Origin: Elioraea sp.
GTDB taxonomy: Bacteria > Pseudomonadota > Alphaproteobacteria > Acetobacterales > Acetobacteraceae
Direction of reading: 5' to 3'
Assembly: GCF_022842375.1 (NCBI RefSeq)
Contig: NZ_JALHPR010000003.1
Coordinates: 124,001 to 188,000, forward strand
Length of the DNA: 64,000 nt
The translations under genes were made by a program, and so were the position numbers. How positions within the stretch are numbered: position 1 is the first letter of the stretch; each line of letters begins with the position of its first letter. Positions 47,681 to 55,191 of this stretch are shown here, piece after piece. Under the pieces are notes generated by a model, which searched no databases, had not been told where the DNA came from, and was given only the letters and a program-made list of their open reading frames with translations.

Positions 47681-47929
47681 ATGATTACAAGGCCTAGGGG
47701 CGGCGGGGCGGTCAGGTACACACTGACCGCCCCGTTCATTTGAACCGGCCAGCGTCTCCGGCGCGGGGTGGCACACATCGCAACACCAGCCGCCGCGGGT
47801 CACGTGGCGGGCGGCGACGCCGCAGCAGGTGCAGCGGAGATCCGCCGCCGGCAGCTTGCCGGTGCCGCTCGGGCCGATTCGCCCCGGCGCGTAGCTCACC
47901 CCTCGACGGCCGCGCCGCCGCCGCGCCAT
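47669..47929 (-). CDS. Small zinc-ribbon-like phage protein, end overlaps tRNA-Pro
   Basis: An 86-residue basic protein with two Cys pairs (RCTCCGV and CCDVCHP) about 15 residues apart, a plausible zinc ribbon. The frame runs through the tRNA terminator hairpin and stops 12 bases inside the tRNA 3' end, antisense. The last 20 residues are therefore probably not ancestral; they may have been fused on when the phage integrated. ATG 47929 lacks a clear ribosome site but overlaps the upstream gene by 34 bases. The alternative frame 47736-47936 has no motif. Confidence 0.5.
   Translation of the reverse strand: MARRRRGRRGVSYAPGRIGPSGTGKLPAADLRCTCCGVAARHVTRGGWCCDVCHPAPETLAGSNERGGQCVPDRPAAPRPCNHWSE
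47704..47734 (+). terminator. Rho-independent terminator downstream of tRNA-Pro
   Basis: CGGGGCGGTCAG (47704-47715) pairs perfectly with CTGACCGCCCCG (47723-47734) around a seven-base loop, followed by TTCATTT. It lies 24 bases after the tRNA end. It is also within the reading frame of the antisense zinc-ribbon gene. Confidence 0.75.
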
Positions 47930-48276
47930 GCGGCATGCTCGGGGAAGTTCACCGCCACCTGGCGGTCAGCGGGCGCCGCGCCGGCGTCGAGTGCCAGCTC
48001 GCCGGCGATCGCGGCATAGCCTACCGCGTCGACGTAGTGGTCGCGGAACCCGGCCTGCCCCTGCACCGAGCGCGCGATCTTGAGCAGCGCCATCATGTGC
48101 GCGACATCGACCGACCCGATCGGCCCGCCAGCCTTCCGCGCGGAGAGGTAGGCGTTCCACAGCCCGGCGATCGCGGCGAAGCTCCGCTCCTTGTCGCCGT
48201 GCTGCGCGTTCCTCGCACCCTCGACGATGTCCGCCGCCTCGCGCGCGATCGCGCCTGCCATTACGCCGCTCGTCAC
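47896..48276 (-). CDS. DUF6378-family phage protein
   Basis: A 126-residue protein matching a domain common in phages: EAADIVEGARNAQHGDKERS near the start, IAGLWNAYLSARKAG, SVDVAHMMALLKIARS and DHYVDAVGYAAIAGELAL. The family has an all-helical look and an unknown role, often beside nucleotide-metabolism genes. The GTG 48276 overlaps the upstream TGA (GTGA) and has GAGGAG eight bases before it. Confidence 0.8.
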   Translation of the reverse strand: MTSGVMAGAIAREAADIVEGARNAQHGDKERSFAAIAGLWNAYLSARKAGGPIGSVDVAHMMALLKIARSVQGQAGFRDHYVDAVGYAAIAGELALDAGAAPADRQVAVNFPEHAAWRGGGAAVEG

Positions 48277-48515
48277 TGGTCGTTCTCCTCGTTGTCGAAA
48301 CAGGCCCGGATCAGCCCGGCCGTCACGGCCGCGGCCTCGGGAATCGGGATCGTCACCACGGTGCCCGTCGGCGTCTGGCCGATCACCACCGCGACGGCGC
48401 AGCCCTGCGCGATCAGCCGCTCGGCGGCCGCGCGCACGGCCTCGCCGAAGCCGATCTCGACCGGCGGCGGCTCATCGGCCGCCCCGCCGCTGACGACGAC
48501 AAGACGCTTCGGCAT
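48273..48515 (-). CDS. Small hypothetical phage protein
   Basis: An 80-residue protein with a beta-alpha-beta look: PKRLVVVSGG, a helix FGEAVRAAAERLIAQG, then CAVAVVIGQTPTGTVVTIPI and a second helix. Not recognised. Start ATG 48515; its stop overlaps the next GTG, so it is coupled to the DUF6378 gene. Possible roles include a small regulatory or host-takeover protein, but nothing specific supports this. Confidence 0.6.
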   Translation of the reverse strand: MPKRLVVVSGGAADEPPPVEIGFGEAVRAAAERLIAQGCAVAVVIGQTPTGTVVTIPIPEAAAVTAGLIRACFDNEENDQ

Positions 48516-48518
48516 GGC

Positions 48519-49883
48519 CTACCCCTCCTGCTGGCGCGCCGGCACGCGCACCCGCGGGCGCGGCGGCAGGTTCACGCGGTGGCGCATGATCTCGCCGTGT
48601 GCCGCGTGGAAGGTGATGGCCGAGAGGCTTTGCCCGGCGCGATAGCCGGCCGCGGCGTTCCAGGCATCACGGCCCGCCGGCGTGTTGAAGCTCTCGACAC
48701 GCACGGGCCCGACCTCGCGGGCGCTCTCGCTGTGCACATGACCGAAGAAGAAGTGCCGGTGCGCCGCCTCGCCCCAGTCCTGCGGCCTGTCGGCGGCCAG
48801 CATCATCGCCATCCGGTCAGGCTTCATCGTGTGCCCGTGCGTGGCGCCGAGCAGCACGGCGCCGTGTCGCCGGTACCAGGTGAGCCCGGGCTCATCGTGC
48901 ACGCGGATCCGCTCATGTCCGCCGTAGAACATCGCGAGGCTGACGGTGAGGCACGTCGCCGCGTCGGGGTCATGGTTGCCGGGCAGCATCACCAGCTCGA
49001 GCCGCTCATGCCGCGCGGCGAGCAGATCGACCAGCGCCACCACCAGCCGCGCCCCGGCGGCGTACACGCGCGGCCAGCGGCCGTCGACGTCGAGGCGGTG
49101 CTTGCTGGCCGGCGTCGCGGCCGACTGGTCGTTCTGGTGGAAGTAGTCGCCGAGGCCTAGCAGCACCGCATGCCGCGAGGGCGGCGACTGTGCCAGGAGC
49201 CCGCTGACCATCTCGATCGTGCGCGCGACGGCAATGTCGGTATCGTAATTGTCGCCGGTCTCACGCCCCCAGGCGTAGAGGCCGACGTGCAGATCCGGCA
49301 ACGGGTACACGGTGAGCAGCTCGGGCACCGGCAGCGCAGGCGGCGCCGGCACGGCAGCGGCACCACGCTGCGCGGCGAAGGCCTCCTGCAGCGCCTCGAC
49401 CAGCCCGGCGCCGACGGCACCCTCGCGCGTCTTGATCCACTTCTGGACCAGCCGGCCCTCGGCGTCCACAAGCGCGCTCTCGCCCTTGATCGCGTAGCCG
49501 GCGGGCGCCTGGTAGGGCTCGCCCAGCTCGGGCCGCGTCTCGACGGAGTGAGAGACGACGTCGCCGTGCTTGTCGACGCGCACCGCCTCGCGGCGGACCT
49601 CAAAGCCGGCGGCAGGGCGCAGCGCCTCGGGCAGGTGAGCACCGGCGCGGCCGTGCAGCGGCGGCCAGGGGAACGGGCCCAGCACACGCTCAGCGGCACC
49701 GAGCCAGGTGCGCATGCCGCCGCGCGACCAGCCCACCGAATCGCACGCCATGCGCAGCGCGCCACGCTCGCCGCGGCGCTGATTGATGGCGTGGAACGGC
49801 GGCTTCCCGCCGGCATCGAGGGCGGCGTGCACGGCCGCAAAGCGCCGCTCCGCCTCGCGTCGGCTGATCGGCGGCGAGGGCAT
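48519..49883 (-). CDS. Phage metallophosphoesterase with N-terminal helix-turn-helix-like region
   Basis: A 454-residue protein. Residues 195-385 carry the calcineurin-like phosphoesterase motifs in order: PLPDLHVG (D197, H199), GLGDYFHQND (G244-D251), LPGNHD (about 301-305), ATHGH (348-351) and FFGHVHSE (380-385), i.e. a two-metal phosphodiesterase. Residues 1-75 include an RMACDSVGWSRGGMRTWLG stretch that could be a small DNA-binding helix-turn-helix. The central 80 residues are beta-like. Substrate (nucleic acid or cyclic nucleotide) is unknown; such genes occur in phages of alphaproteobacteria. Confidence 0.85.
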   Translation of the reverse strand: MPSPPISRREAERRFAAVHAALDAGGKPPFHAINQRRGERGALRMACDSVGWSRGGMRTWLGAAERVLGPFPWPPLHGRAGAHLPEALRPAAGFEVRREAVRVDKHGDVVSHSVETRPELGEPYQAPAGYAIKGESALVDAEGRLVQKWIKTREGAVGAGLVEALQEAFAAQRGAAAVPAPPALPVPELLTVYPLPDLHVGLYAWGRETGDNYDTDIAVARTIEMVSGLLAQSPPSRHAVLLGLGDYFHQNDQSAATPASKHRLDVDGRWPRVYAAGARLVVALVDLLAARHERLELVMLPGNHDPDAATCLTVSLAMFYGGHERIRVHDEPGLTWYRRHGAVLLGATHGHTMKPDRMAMMLAADRPQDWGEAAHRHFFFGHVHSESAREVGPVRVESFNTPAGRDAWNAAAGYRAGQSLSAITFHAAHGEIMRHRVNLPPRPRVRVPARQQEG

Positions 49884-49893
49884 CAGCGCACCG

Positions 49894-50196
49894 TCACAGC
49901 TGCTGCACGAAGATCAGCGCGCTGCGCTCGATCGAGATCCAGGCCGAGGCCGTGGCCGCGACGACGGAAGCGACCTCGGCCACCGTCGCGCCGCTGTAGG
50001 GGATCTGCGCGGCGAGCAGCTCATAGGCTTCCGCCGTCGGCGCGGGGTCGGCGAGGCAGGCGAGCGCCTGCTCGCGGACCAGGCCGTAGATCGCATTGCG
50101 GCACGGGCCGGGGCTGGCCCATTGCTGGCAGGCCGTCTCGGCCAGGTCGTCGACCTGCTTGCGCGCGGCGAGCCTCGCGCGGGCGAGGTCACTCAT
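49894..50196 (-). CDS. Small helical phage protein, unknown
   Basis: A 100-residue, mostly helical protein (SDLARARLAARKQVDDLAET, AEVASVVAATASAWISIERS). I do not recognise it. ATG 50196 overlaps the upstream stop by eight bases, supporting the start; the longer frame to 50382 overlaps the neighbour without cause. Between a tail-fibre-like gene and a metallophosphoesterase, it may belong to the tail or be an accessory. Confidence 0.6.
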   Translation of the reverse strand: MSDLARARLAARKQVDDLAETACQQWASPGPCRNAIYGLVREQALACLADPAPTAEAYELLAAQIPYSGATVAEVASVVAATASAWISIERSALIFVQQL

Positions 50197-51334
50197 CCCG
50201 GCCCGCCGTGTCGCGGTAGCCCTGCACCTGCAGGCGGAAGAACGCGGCCGAGGTGCCGCGGCTGAACACCTGGCGCGAGGCAGATGCCCGCTTGATGCTG
50301 AACGCCACGTTGAGCGCGCCGGCGCCGCCGCTGCCGTCCGGCATCGGGGCGGCCGTCGCGGAGGGGGCAGCGTCAGGCTCATCGGCGGAGGTCAGCGCCA
50401 CGTAGGTGAAGCCGCCAGCACCGTTGATGTGCTTGAGCCGCGCCATCGCCCGCGCCGGCACCGGGATGGTGTGCGCAGTTCGGCTGCCGGTGCTCAGCGT
50501 CACGTCGACGTCGAGCACGTTCGTCGTGTACTCGACCTCGTCGCCGAGCTGCAGGAAAGCGCGGATGTTGCCGCTGGCGTCGGTGGCCAGCCCGCCGCGG
50601 AGACGGCGGCTCTTGGTGTAGCCGGCGGGCAGGGTCGGCGATGCCTCGCTCAGGCTCAGCAGCACGTCGGTGACGCCGGCGCCGACGTTTCGGATGGCGT
50701 GCGCATAGTAGAAGCTGCTGTTTGCTTTCGACCCGGTATCGAGGCCGCCTTGGTTGGTGCCGACGGCCCATGCCGCGTCGAGGCGCTTGGTGATCGGCGC
50801 GGCGAGGAGGATGTCGGTCGTGTCGTCGCTTGAGCGCGCGGCACCGGCAGCGACGTCGACGTCGTTGGCCGCGTCGGCGAGGTTGTTGGACAGGCCGAAG
50901 CCGAACAGCGCGCGCGTGCGCAGCGATTCCGTGGCCGTCGTCATCTTGGACGGCAGGCGAACGTCGAGCACGCGCCAGCCAGCCGCCGTGCGCGTGACGA
51001 GCATCAGCGTGCCGGCCTCGGTGGTGACGTTCGCCGCACCGGGCAGAACGAGGCTCGAGGAATGGTTCACGGTAACGACGCCGGCGAAGAGCAGCACCTT
51101 GCGACGCCCCTCGGGCGCCGTGGTGCCGAAGCTGGAGATGCCGGCGGTGCCGGTGATCTCGACCAGCCCCGCACCCGCGGCGCCGGCGGCATCGATGTCA
51201 GTCGTCGCCGCCGAAGCGATGGAGGGAAACGCGCCAGCCTCGCCGAGCAGCCCGGCATACACCGTCAGCTCGGCGCGCATGTTCACAAGCTGGATCTCGC
51301 CGGGGTTCGGCAGGATCGTGGTCCAGTTCGTCAT
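50189..51334 (-). CDS. Phage tail/fibre-like structural protein
   Basis: A 381-residue protein. Residues about 37-130 resemble the receptor-region module of tail-tip and fibre proteins: PSIASAATTDIDAAGAAGAG, LVEITGTAGISSFGT, the LFAGVVTVNHSSSLVLPGA core, then TRTAAGWRVLDV. The second half is beta-rich (RLRGGLATDASGNIRAFLQL). Its ATG shares its A with the TAA of the J-like gene (TAATG). Probably a secondary tail fibre or head decoration; no enzyme motif seen. Confidence 0.7.
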   Translation of the reverse strand: MTNWTTILPNPGEIQLVNMRAELTVYAGLLGEAGAFPSIASAATTDIDAAGAAGAGLVEITGTAGISSFGTTAPEGRRKVLLFAGVVTVNHSSSLVLPGAANVTTEAGTLMLVTRTAAGWRVLDVRLPSKMTTATESLRTRALFGFGLSNNLADAANDVDVAAGAARSSDDTTDILLAAPITKRLDAAWAVGTNQGGLDTGSKANSSFYYAHAIRNVGAGVTDVLLSLSEASPTLPAGYTKSRRLRGGLATDASGNIRAFLQLGDEVEYTTNVLDVDVTLSTGSRTAHTIPVPARAMARLKHINGAGGFTYVALTSADEPDAAPSATAAPMPDGSGGAGALNVAFSIKRASASRQVFSRGTSAAFFRLQVQGYRDTAGRDE

Positions 51335-53430
51335 TACTCGCCTCCGCCATCGCCGCCACCATCGGCGCCGCCGCCTTCGCCACCACCACCGCCACCGCCT
51401 TCGCCTGGCGCGCCGGTACTGCCATCGCCGCCCGTGCCACCCGTGCCCGCCGTGACGGCGATCGGCCCGACAGGCGCGCCGGCGACGCCGAGCGCGCTGA
51501 TCGGCCGCAGCCAGACATTCACCGCGCCGGCCGAGGCGCTGACATCCGCCGGCGCCGTCAGGTCAGCGCCGACTTTCGTTGCAGACGCGAACACACTGCC
51601 GGCCGACGAGAACACCTGAACCCGCGGCGCGCCCGACCACGTGACGAAGTAGCCGGCCGCGGAGCCCGTGACCGACCAGTCGCTCAGCGCCGCGGGGAAC
51701 GGCGCGTCGGTCCAGTTGCCCACCTCCGCGGCGGCGTTTCGGGCGCGCACGCGGAACGAAGCGCGGTCACCCGTCGTGATCGTGGCCGAGGTGCCGCCCT
51801 GGCTTGTCGCGGTCCACGCGGTTGCGCCGGGCAGGCGCCAGTCAAGGTCGTAGGCCGTGGCACCCGGCACCGCCGACCAGGCGACGGCAACGGAGGCCGG
51901 CACCGGGACCGCCGGCGGCGTTACTGTCACGGTCGGCGCGCCGAGGATCGCGCCGTCGGGCAGCGCGAGCCCCGGCACATTGCCGAGCGGCTGTTCCTCC
52001 GCGACCGACCAGTCGAAGATCGATGCCTCCCAGCGGTCTAGCGTCAGCGTCACGCCGGTGGCGTTCTCGCCGATGCGCAGCTCACGCACCCGCCAGGTCG
52101 CGGTCTCCAGATCGGGCAACGTGACGGTCACGGTCTCGCCGGGCACCACCAGCAGGCCGCGCAGGTTGCAGGGCAGCGTCAGCGTTCCCTGCACCCGATT
52201 CTGCCGCAGCGCGATCTTCATCAGCCGCTGCACGGTGAAGCCCGACGTCGTGAACGGCAGCTCGAGGTCGAGCGTCTCCTCCTCGCCGTCATCCTCGGCG
52301 AGGGCGGCGAGATCCTCGATCACCGGCGCGTCGGTCACCTGCCAGTTCGCCTCGGGGCGGAGGTAGGTCGCGCGCACCACGTTCACCAGCTCATCGAGCG
52401 GGCGGTCGGGCGCGTGCTCATAGCCATCGGCCAGCCAGTCAGCGTCGATCGTGGTCACGGGCGGGCGCCAGGCGCCGGCGTTGATGCGCCACAGCCCATC
52501 CTGCGCCGGCTGCGCATCGCCAGCCATGGCGGTCAGCAGCTTGCCCAGCACCTCGGCACGCGGCTCGCTTCGGTTGAAGCTGCCGTTGCAGGTGTAGCGC
52601 CGCTCGGTCGCGCCGCTGGCGAGCGTCACCGGCTCATCGCAGATGTTTGCCGCGGCGATCAGGCTCGGCTCATGGATGCGCGCCCAGGGCAGGCCGAAGC
52701 CGTAGGGCACGCCCGCCGCGTCGCGCGCCGTCAGGAACCAGGCGACGATCAGCGCAGGGTTCGTGCTGTAGCCAGTGACGCCGGTGCGCGGATCGTAGAT
52801 CTCGCTCAGCCATTCGCCGAGGGCGCGGACGATGGGGCGAGACCCGCGCCACACGCTCTCGTCATACTTCAGTTCGGTGCCGACCAGCACGCAGCCACGG
52901 CCGCGGTGATCGGTGCTCCATTCGCCGCCCGTGCCCGACACGATCAGGTCGAGGGCGCCTTGCGTCGGCGTCCCGAGCTTCCATTCGGCCCTGGCCAGCG
53001 CCGAGAACTTCGCGGCCGACAGCGGCTCGTCATTCAGGAAGATTTCCAGGATGCGGTTCGATCGGTGCCCGGCCATCGCGTGCACCTGGTAGAGCAGGCC
53101 GTTTTTCAGCGAGCCGGCCGGGCGCTCGCTGACATAGGCGAGCGTTCCGGCGGCGCGCAGCCGGCCGATCAGCACGGCCTGGGGCTGCGCCGTCTCGACC
53201 AGCTCCTCCGTCAGCCCGGCGACGATTGAGGCGAGCGGTGCTGCCTGCGGCGCCTTGGCCTTCTGCGCGAACGCGGCGTTGATCGCGAAGCTGGCGAGCC
53301 CGCCGGCGATCGAGGTTGCCGCCGTGGCGAGGAACGCGCTGCCGAGGATCGTGCCGCCGATGACGGCACCGGCGCCGGCCGAGACGGCAGCACCGGCCAC
53401 CGCCGCGACGAGGGGAACCGCGACCGCCAC
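51334..53430 (-). CDS. Phage tail tip protein (J-like / host-specificity protein)
   Basis: A 698-residue protein. An N-terminal hydrophobic stretch (VAAVAGAAVSAGAGAVIGGT) precedes a body with J-type segments: QAVLIGRLRAAGTLAYVSER, LSEIYDPRTGVTGYSTNPAL, the hub-like FNRSEPRAEVLGKLLTAMAG, and fibronectin-III-like domains (VPASVAVAWSAVPGATAYDL). It ends in a run of about 20 Gly/Glu/Asp residues. It probably forms the tail tip and receptor contact. The Gly-rich end resembles collagen-like or phase-variable linkers. Start ATG 53430; stop overlaps the next ATG. Confidence 0.8.
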   Translation of the reverse strand: MAVAVPLVAAVAGAAVSAGAGAVIGGTILGSAFLATAATSIAGGLASFAINAAFAQKAKAPQAAPLASIVAGLTEELVETAQPQAVLIGRLRAAGTLAYVSERPAGSLKNGLLYQVHAMAGHRSNRILEIFLNDEPLSAAKFSALARAEWKLGTPTQGALDLIVSGTGGEWSTDHRGRGCVLVGTELKYDESVWRGSRPIVRALGEWLSEIYDPRTGVTGYSTNPALIVAWFLTARDAAGVPYGFGLPWARIHEPSLIAAANICDEPVTLASGATERRYTCNGSFNRSEPRAEVLGKLLTAMAGDAQPAQDGLWRINAGAWRPPVTTIDADWLADGYEHAPDRPLDELVNVVRATYLRPEANWQVTDAPVIEDLAALAEDDGEEETLDLELPFTTSGFTVQRLMKIALRQNRVQGTLTLPCNLRGLLVVPGETVTVTLPDLETATWRVRELRIGENATGVTLTLDRWEASIFDWSVAEEQPLGNVPGLALPDGAILGAPTVTVTPPAVPVPASVAVAWSAVPGATAYDLDWRLPGATAWTATSQGGTSATITTGDRASFRVRARNAAAEVGNWTDAPFPAALSDWSVTGSAAGYFVTWSGAPRVQVFSSAGSVFASATKVGADLTAPADVSASAGAVNVWLRPISALGVAGAPVGPIAVTAGTGGTGGDGSTGAPGEGGGGGGGEGGGADGGGDGGGE
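51337..51414. repeat. Low-complexity tract encoding the Gly/Glu/Asp-rich end of the J-like protein
   Basis: A GC-rich stretch of cgccacc/gccgcc triplets that encodes a run of glycines interrupted by E and D, immediately before the stop codon. A region prone to slippage. Confidence 0.7.
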
Positions 53431-53874
53431 CTAGATCGCCCATGCCTTGCAGGCGGCGGTAATCGGATCGGCGACAAGGCCCAAGGCACCGGGGCACAAC
53501 GCCCGCTCACCGGCGCAGACGGCCAGGCGGCATTCAGCCTCGCGCGGCCGCGACAGCAGCAGGATGTCGCCGCGCCGTGCTGACAGGGCCGGCACGCGCG
53601 GCCAGCCCTCGCGCTGCGCCATGATCTCGACCGCCGCGTCGATGTTCGGCCGCCCGACGAAGCGGTCGAGCGCTCGGCGCGCGCCTTGGTCGCACGACCA
53701 CGTGCCGCGGATCGCCGCGATCGGATCGCGCCCGGTGATCGCGGCCACCGCATCGGCGGCGAAGGTCACGCAATCCTGCGTGCCCCAGGCGAACGGGGTT
53801 CGCGCGTGCAGGGCGATGAGGCGCGCGAAATGCGCCTCCCAGTGCGGCATGCGTCGATACGGGGCCGAGATCAT
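53431..53874 (-). CDS. Phage NlpC/P60-like protein (DUF6950-type) of the tail tip
   Basis: A 147-residue protein. A Cys near the N-terminus (FAWGTQDCVTFAADAVAAIT) and the RGDILLLSRPRE segment are typical of the NlpC/P60-like fold of DUF6950 and gpK relatives. A clear catalytic His was not seen. Start ATG 53874 overlaps the upstream TGA (ATGA) and has GGGGA eight bases away. In tail operons this position (before J) holds the cell-wall peptidase module. Confidence 0.7.
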   Translation of the reverse strand: MISAPYRRMPHWEAHFARLIALHARTPFAWGTQDCVTFAADAVAAITGRDPIAAIRGTWSCDQGARRALDRFVGRPNIDAAVEIMAQREGWPRVPALSARRGDILLLSRPREAECRLAVCAGERALCPGALGLVADPITAACKAWAI

Positions 53875-54431
53875 TCCGACGTTCCCCACTTGATGCGGCG
53901 GCCCTTCAGCGACGGCACGAACTCGAAGGCACGGTCACCGGGGAAGGCCTGCTGCTGGTCACGGTCGGTGTAGCGGCGCGGGCGCGGGCGACGCTGGGCG
54001 AGCTGCTCGGTCTCGATCGTCAGGCGGAAGCTCGCGGTGGTGCCGCGGCTGTGCGTCAACGTGTCCATGCGGGCGGCGCCGAGGCTGATCGGCTCGCCGA
54101 TGATGTTCGCCCGCGCGTTGTCAAACACGACCATCCACACCGCGGCGGCGCGGCGCTTCCACGTGTCGGCGTTGGCGATGGCGATCATCTCGTTCGGCAC
54201 GCCCGACAGCGTGAGGTCGAACCCCGTCGCGCGCTGATCGGTGGTGAAGGTGATCTCGCCGACGCCGGCAAGGTCACCGGCCCCGGTGAAGGTGCGGCCG
54301 GCCCAGACGAGATCACCGAGGCCCGACCAGAGGCGCATCGGGCCGGAGGCGAAGTCGAGCTCGACCAGGATCGCGTTCGGCACGATCCTCGAGTTGACGA
54401 CCGCCGCCGTCTCGGGATGCAGCGCGGTCAT
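53871..54431 (-). CDS. Phage tail-tip assembly protein (hub-like)
   Basis: A 186-residue protein: SRIVPNAILVELDFASGPMR, LWSGLGDLVWAGRTFTGAGD near the N-terminus, and a C-terminal block RPRPRRYTDRDQQQAFPGDR then IKWG. Comparable proteins sit between the tape measure and the peptidase in phages of alphaproteobacteria. In gene-transfer agents the matching position is the hub (gp13). This is an analogy of position, not a proven family match. ATG 54431 is preferred; the longer frame overlaps the neighbour. Confidence 0.6.
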   Translation of the reverse strand: MTALHPETAAVVNSRIVPNAILVELDFASGPMRLWSGLGDLVWAGRTFTGAGDLAGVGEITFTTDQRATGFDLTLSGVPNEMIAIANADTWKRRAAAVWMVVFDNARANIIGEPISLGAARMDTLTHSRGTTASFRLTIETEQLAQRRPRPRRYTDRDQQQAFPGDRAFEFVPSLKGRRIKWGTSE

Positions 54432-54492
54432 CCTGCCTCCGGCAGCGCGTCGCGCGCGAGGAGGCCGCGCGGAGCGCGCATGAATGACACAC

Positions 54493-55191
54493 TCACGGCA
54501 CGCTCTCCTCGAGCGTGATCGTGTAGCTGGCGAAGCCGCCGGGGCGGGTCGGGTTCTCGATGCCGCCGTCGTCGCGCAGGCGCATCCGCAGGCGCGGGCG
54601 GTCGAGCACCAGCGGCACCTCGGCGGCCACCGCCGCACGCAGGCGCGGGGCGATGGCGATCACGGCGTTGCCGGCGCTGTCGGGCACCACGTCGGCCGTC
54701 ACGATCGCGAGCAGGCCGCCCAGGCCGATGTAGTCGCCGGCCTTGAGCACCACCTCGGCCGGGCGCCAGCCTTCGGTGCTGATGCTGTCGGCACCTTGCG
54801 CCGCCGCCACGCGCACGCGCGGCGCTTCCGGCGGCTGGTAGCTCGGCCAGGTCGTGCCGGCGGGCCATGTGGTGCCGGCGGGCCATGTCGTCGGGATCGC
54901 GGCGCCCATGCCGTAGCCGCGGCCGGTGCCGCGCGGCAGCCGGCGCATGAACGGCCACACGCGCACCTCGCCGGCGGCACCGTCGAGGCGCGCCAGCAGG
55001 GCATCGAGGCGGGCCGACATCTCGGCGTCAGCCGTGCCGAACGCGACGGTCGCGCGCCAAGTGGCGGGGCCGCGGATCTGCACCTGCTGTGCCCGCGAGA
55101 ACGGCGAGCGGCTGACGAGCGTGTTGGGCACGAAGAAGAACGACGCTTCCTGCGGCACCAGGTCGATCGGCCAGTCGATGGGAGTCGCCAT
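54493..55191 (-). CDS. Phage distal-tail-like protein
   Basis: A 232-residue protein starting at ATG 55191, which shares its A with the tape-measure stop (TGATG). Beta-rich with PIDWPIDLVPQEASFFFVP at the start and FASYTITLEESVP at the end. Its middle contains a short repeat, TTWPAG (about 2.5 copies). In transcription order it follows the tape measure, the position of a distal tail protein, and that role is inferred from order only. Confidence 0.6.
   Translation of the reverse strand: MATPIDWPIDLVPQEASFFFVPNTLVSRSPFSRAQQVQIRGPATWRATVAFGTADAEMSARLDALLARLDGAAGEVRVWPFMRRLPRGTGRGYGMGAAIPTTWPAGTTWPAGTTWPSYQPPEAPRVRVAAAQGADSISTEGWRPAEVVLKAGDYIGLGGLLAIVTADVVPDSAGNAVIAIAPRLRAAVAAEVPLVLDRPRLRMRLRDDGGIENPTRPGGFASYTITLEESVP
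54854..54889. repeat. Two copies of an 18-bp repeat (TTWPAG-encoding)
   Basis: gtgccggcgggccatgt at 54854 and 54872 with an 18-base period; on the minus strand it encodes a TTWPAG hexapeptide in tandem. Confidence 0.7.

Noticed and set aside
47736-47936. Alternative 66-residue minus-strand frame over the zinc-ribbon gene
   Set aside because: It lacks the CxxC pairs found in the overlapping frame and has only Arg/Pro-rich low-information sequence.
48273-48515. Toxin-antitoxin module from the small coupled phage genes
   Set aside because: The partner is a DUF6378 protein typical of phages and neither gene has a known toxin or antitoxin motif.
47681-50200. Integrase or excisionase at the tRNA end of the prophage
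   Set aside because: No tyrosine or serine recombinase motif was found in any of the frames here; the small genes are DUF6378, a zinc-ribbon-like protein, a metallophosphoesterase and unknowns.
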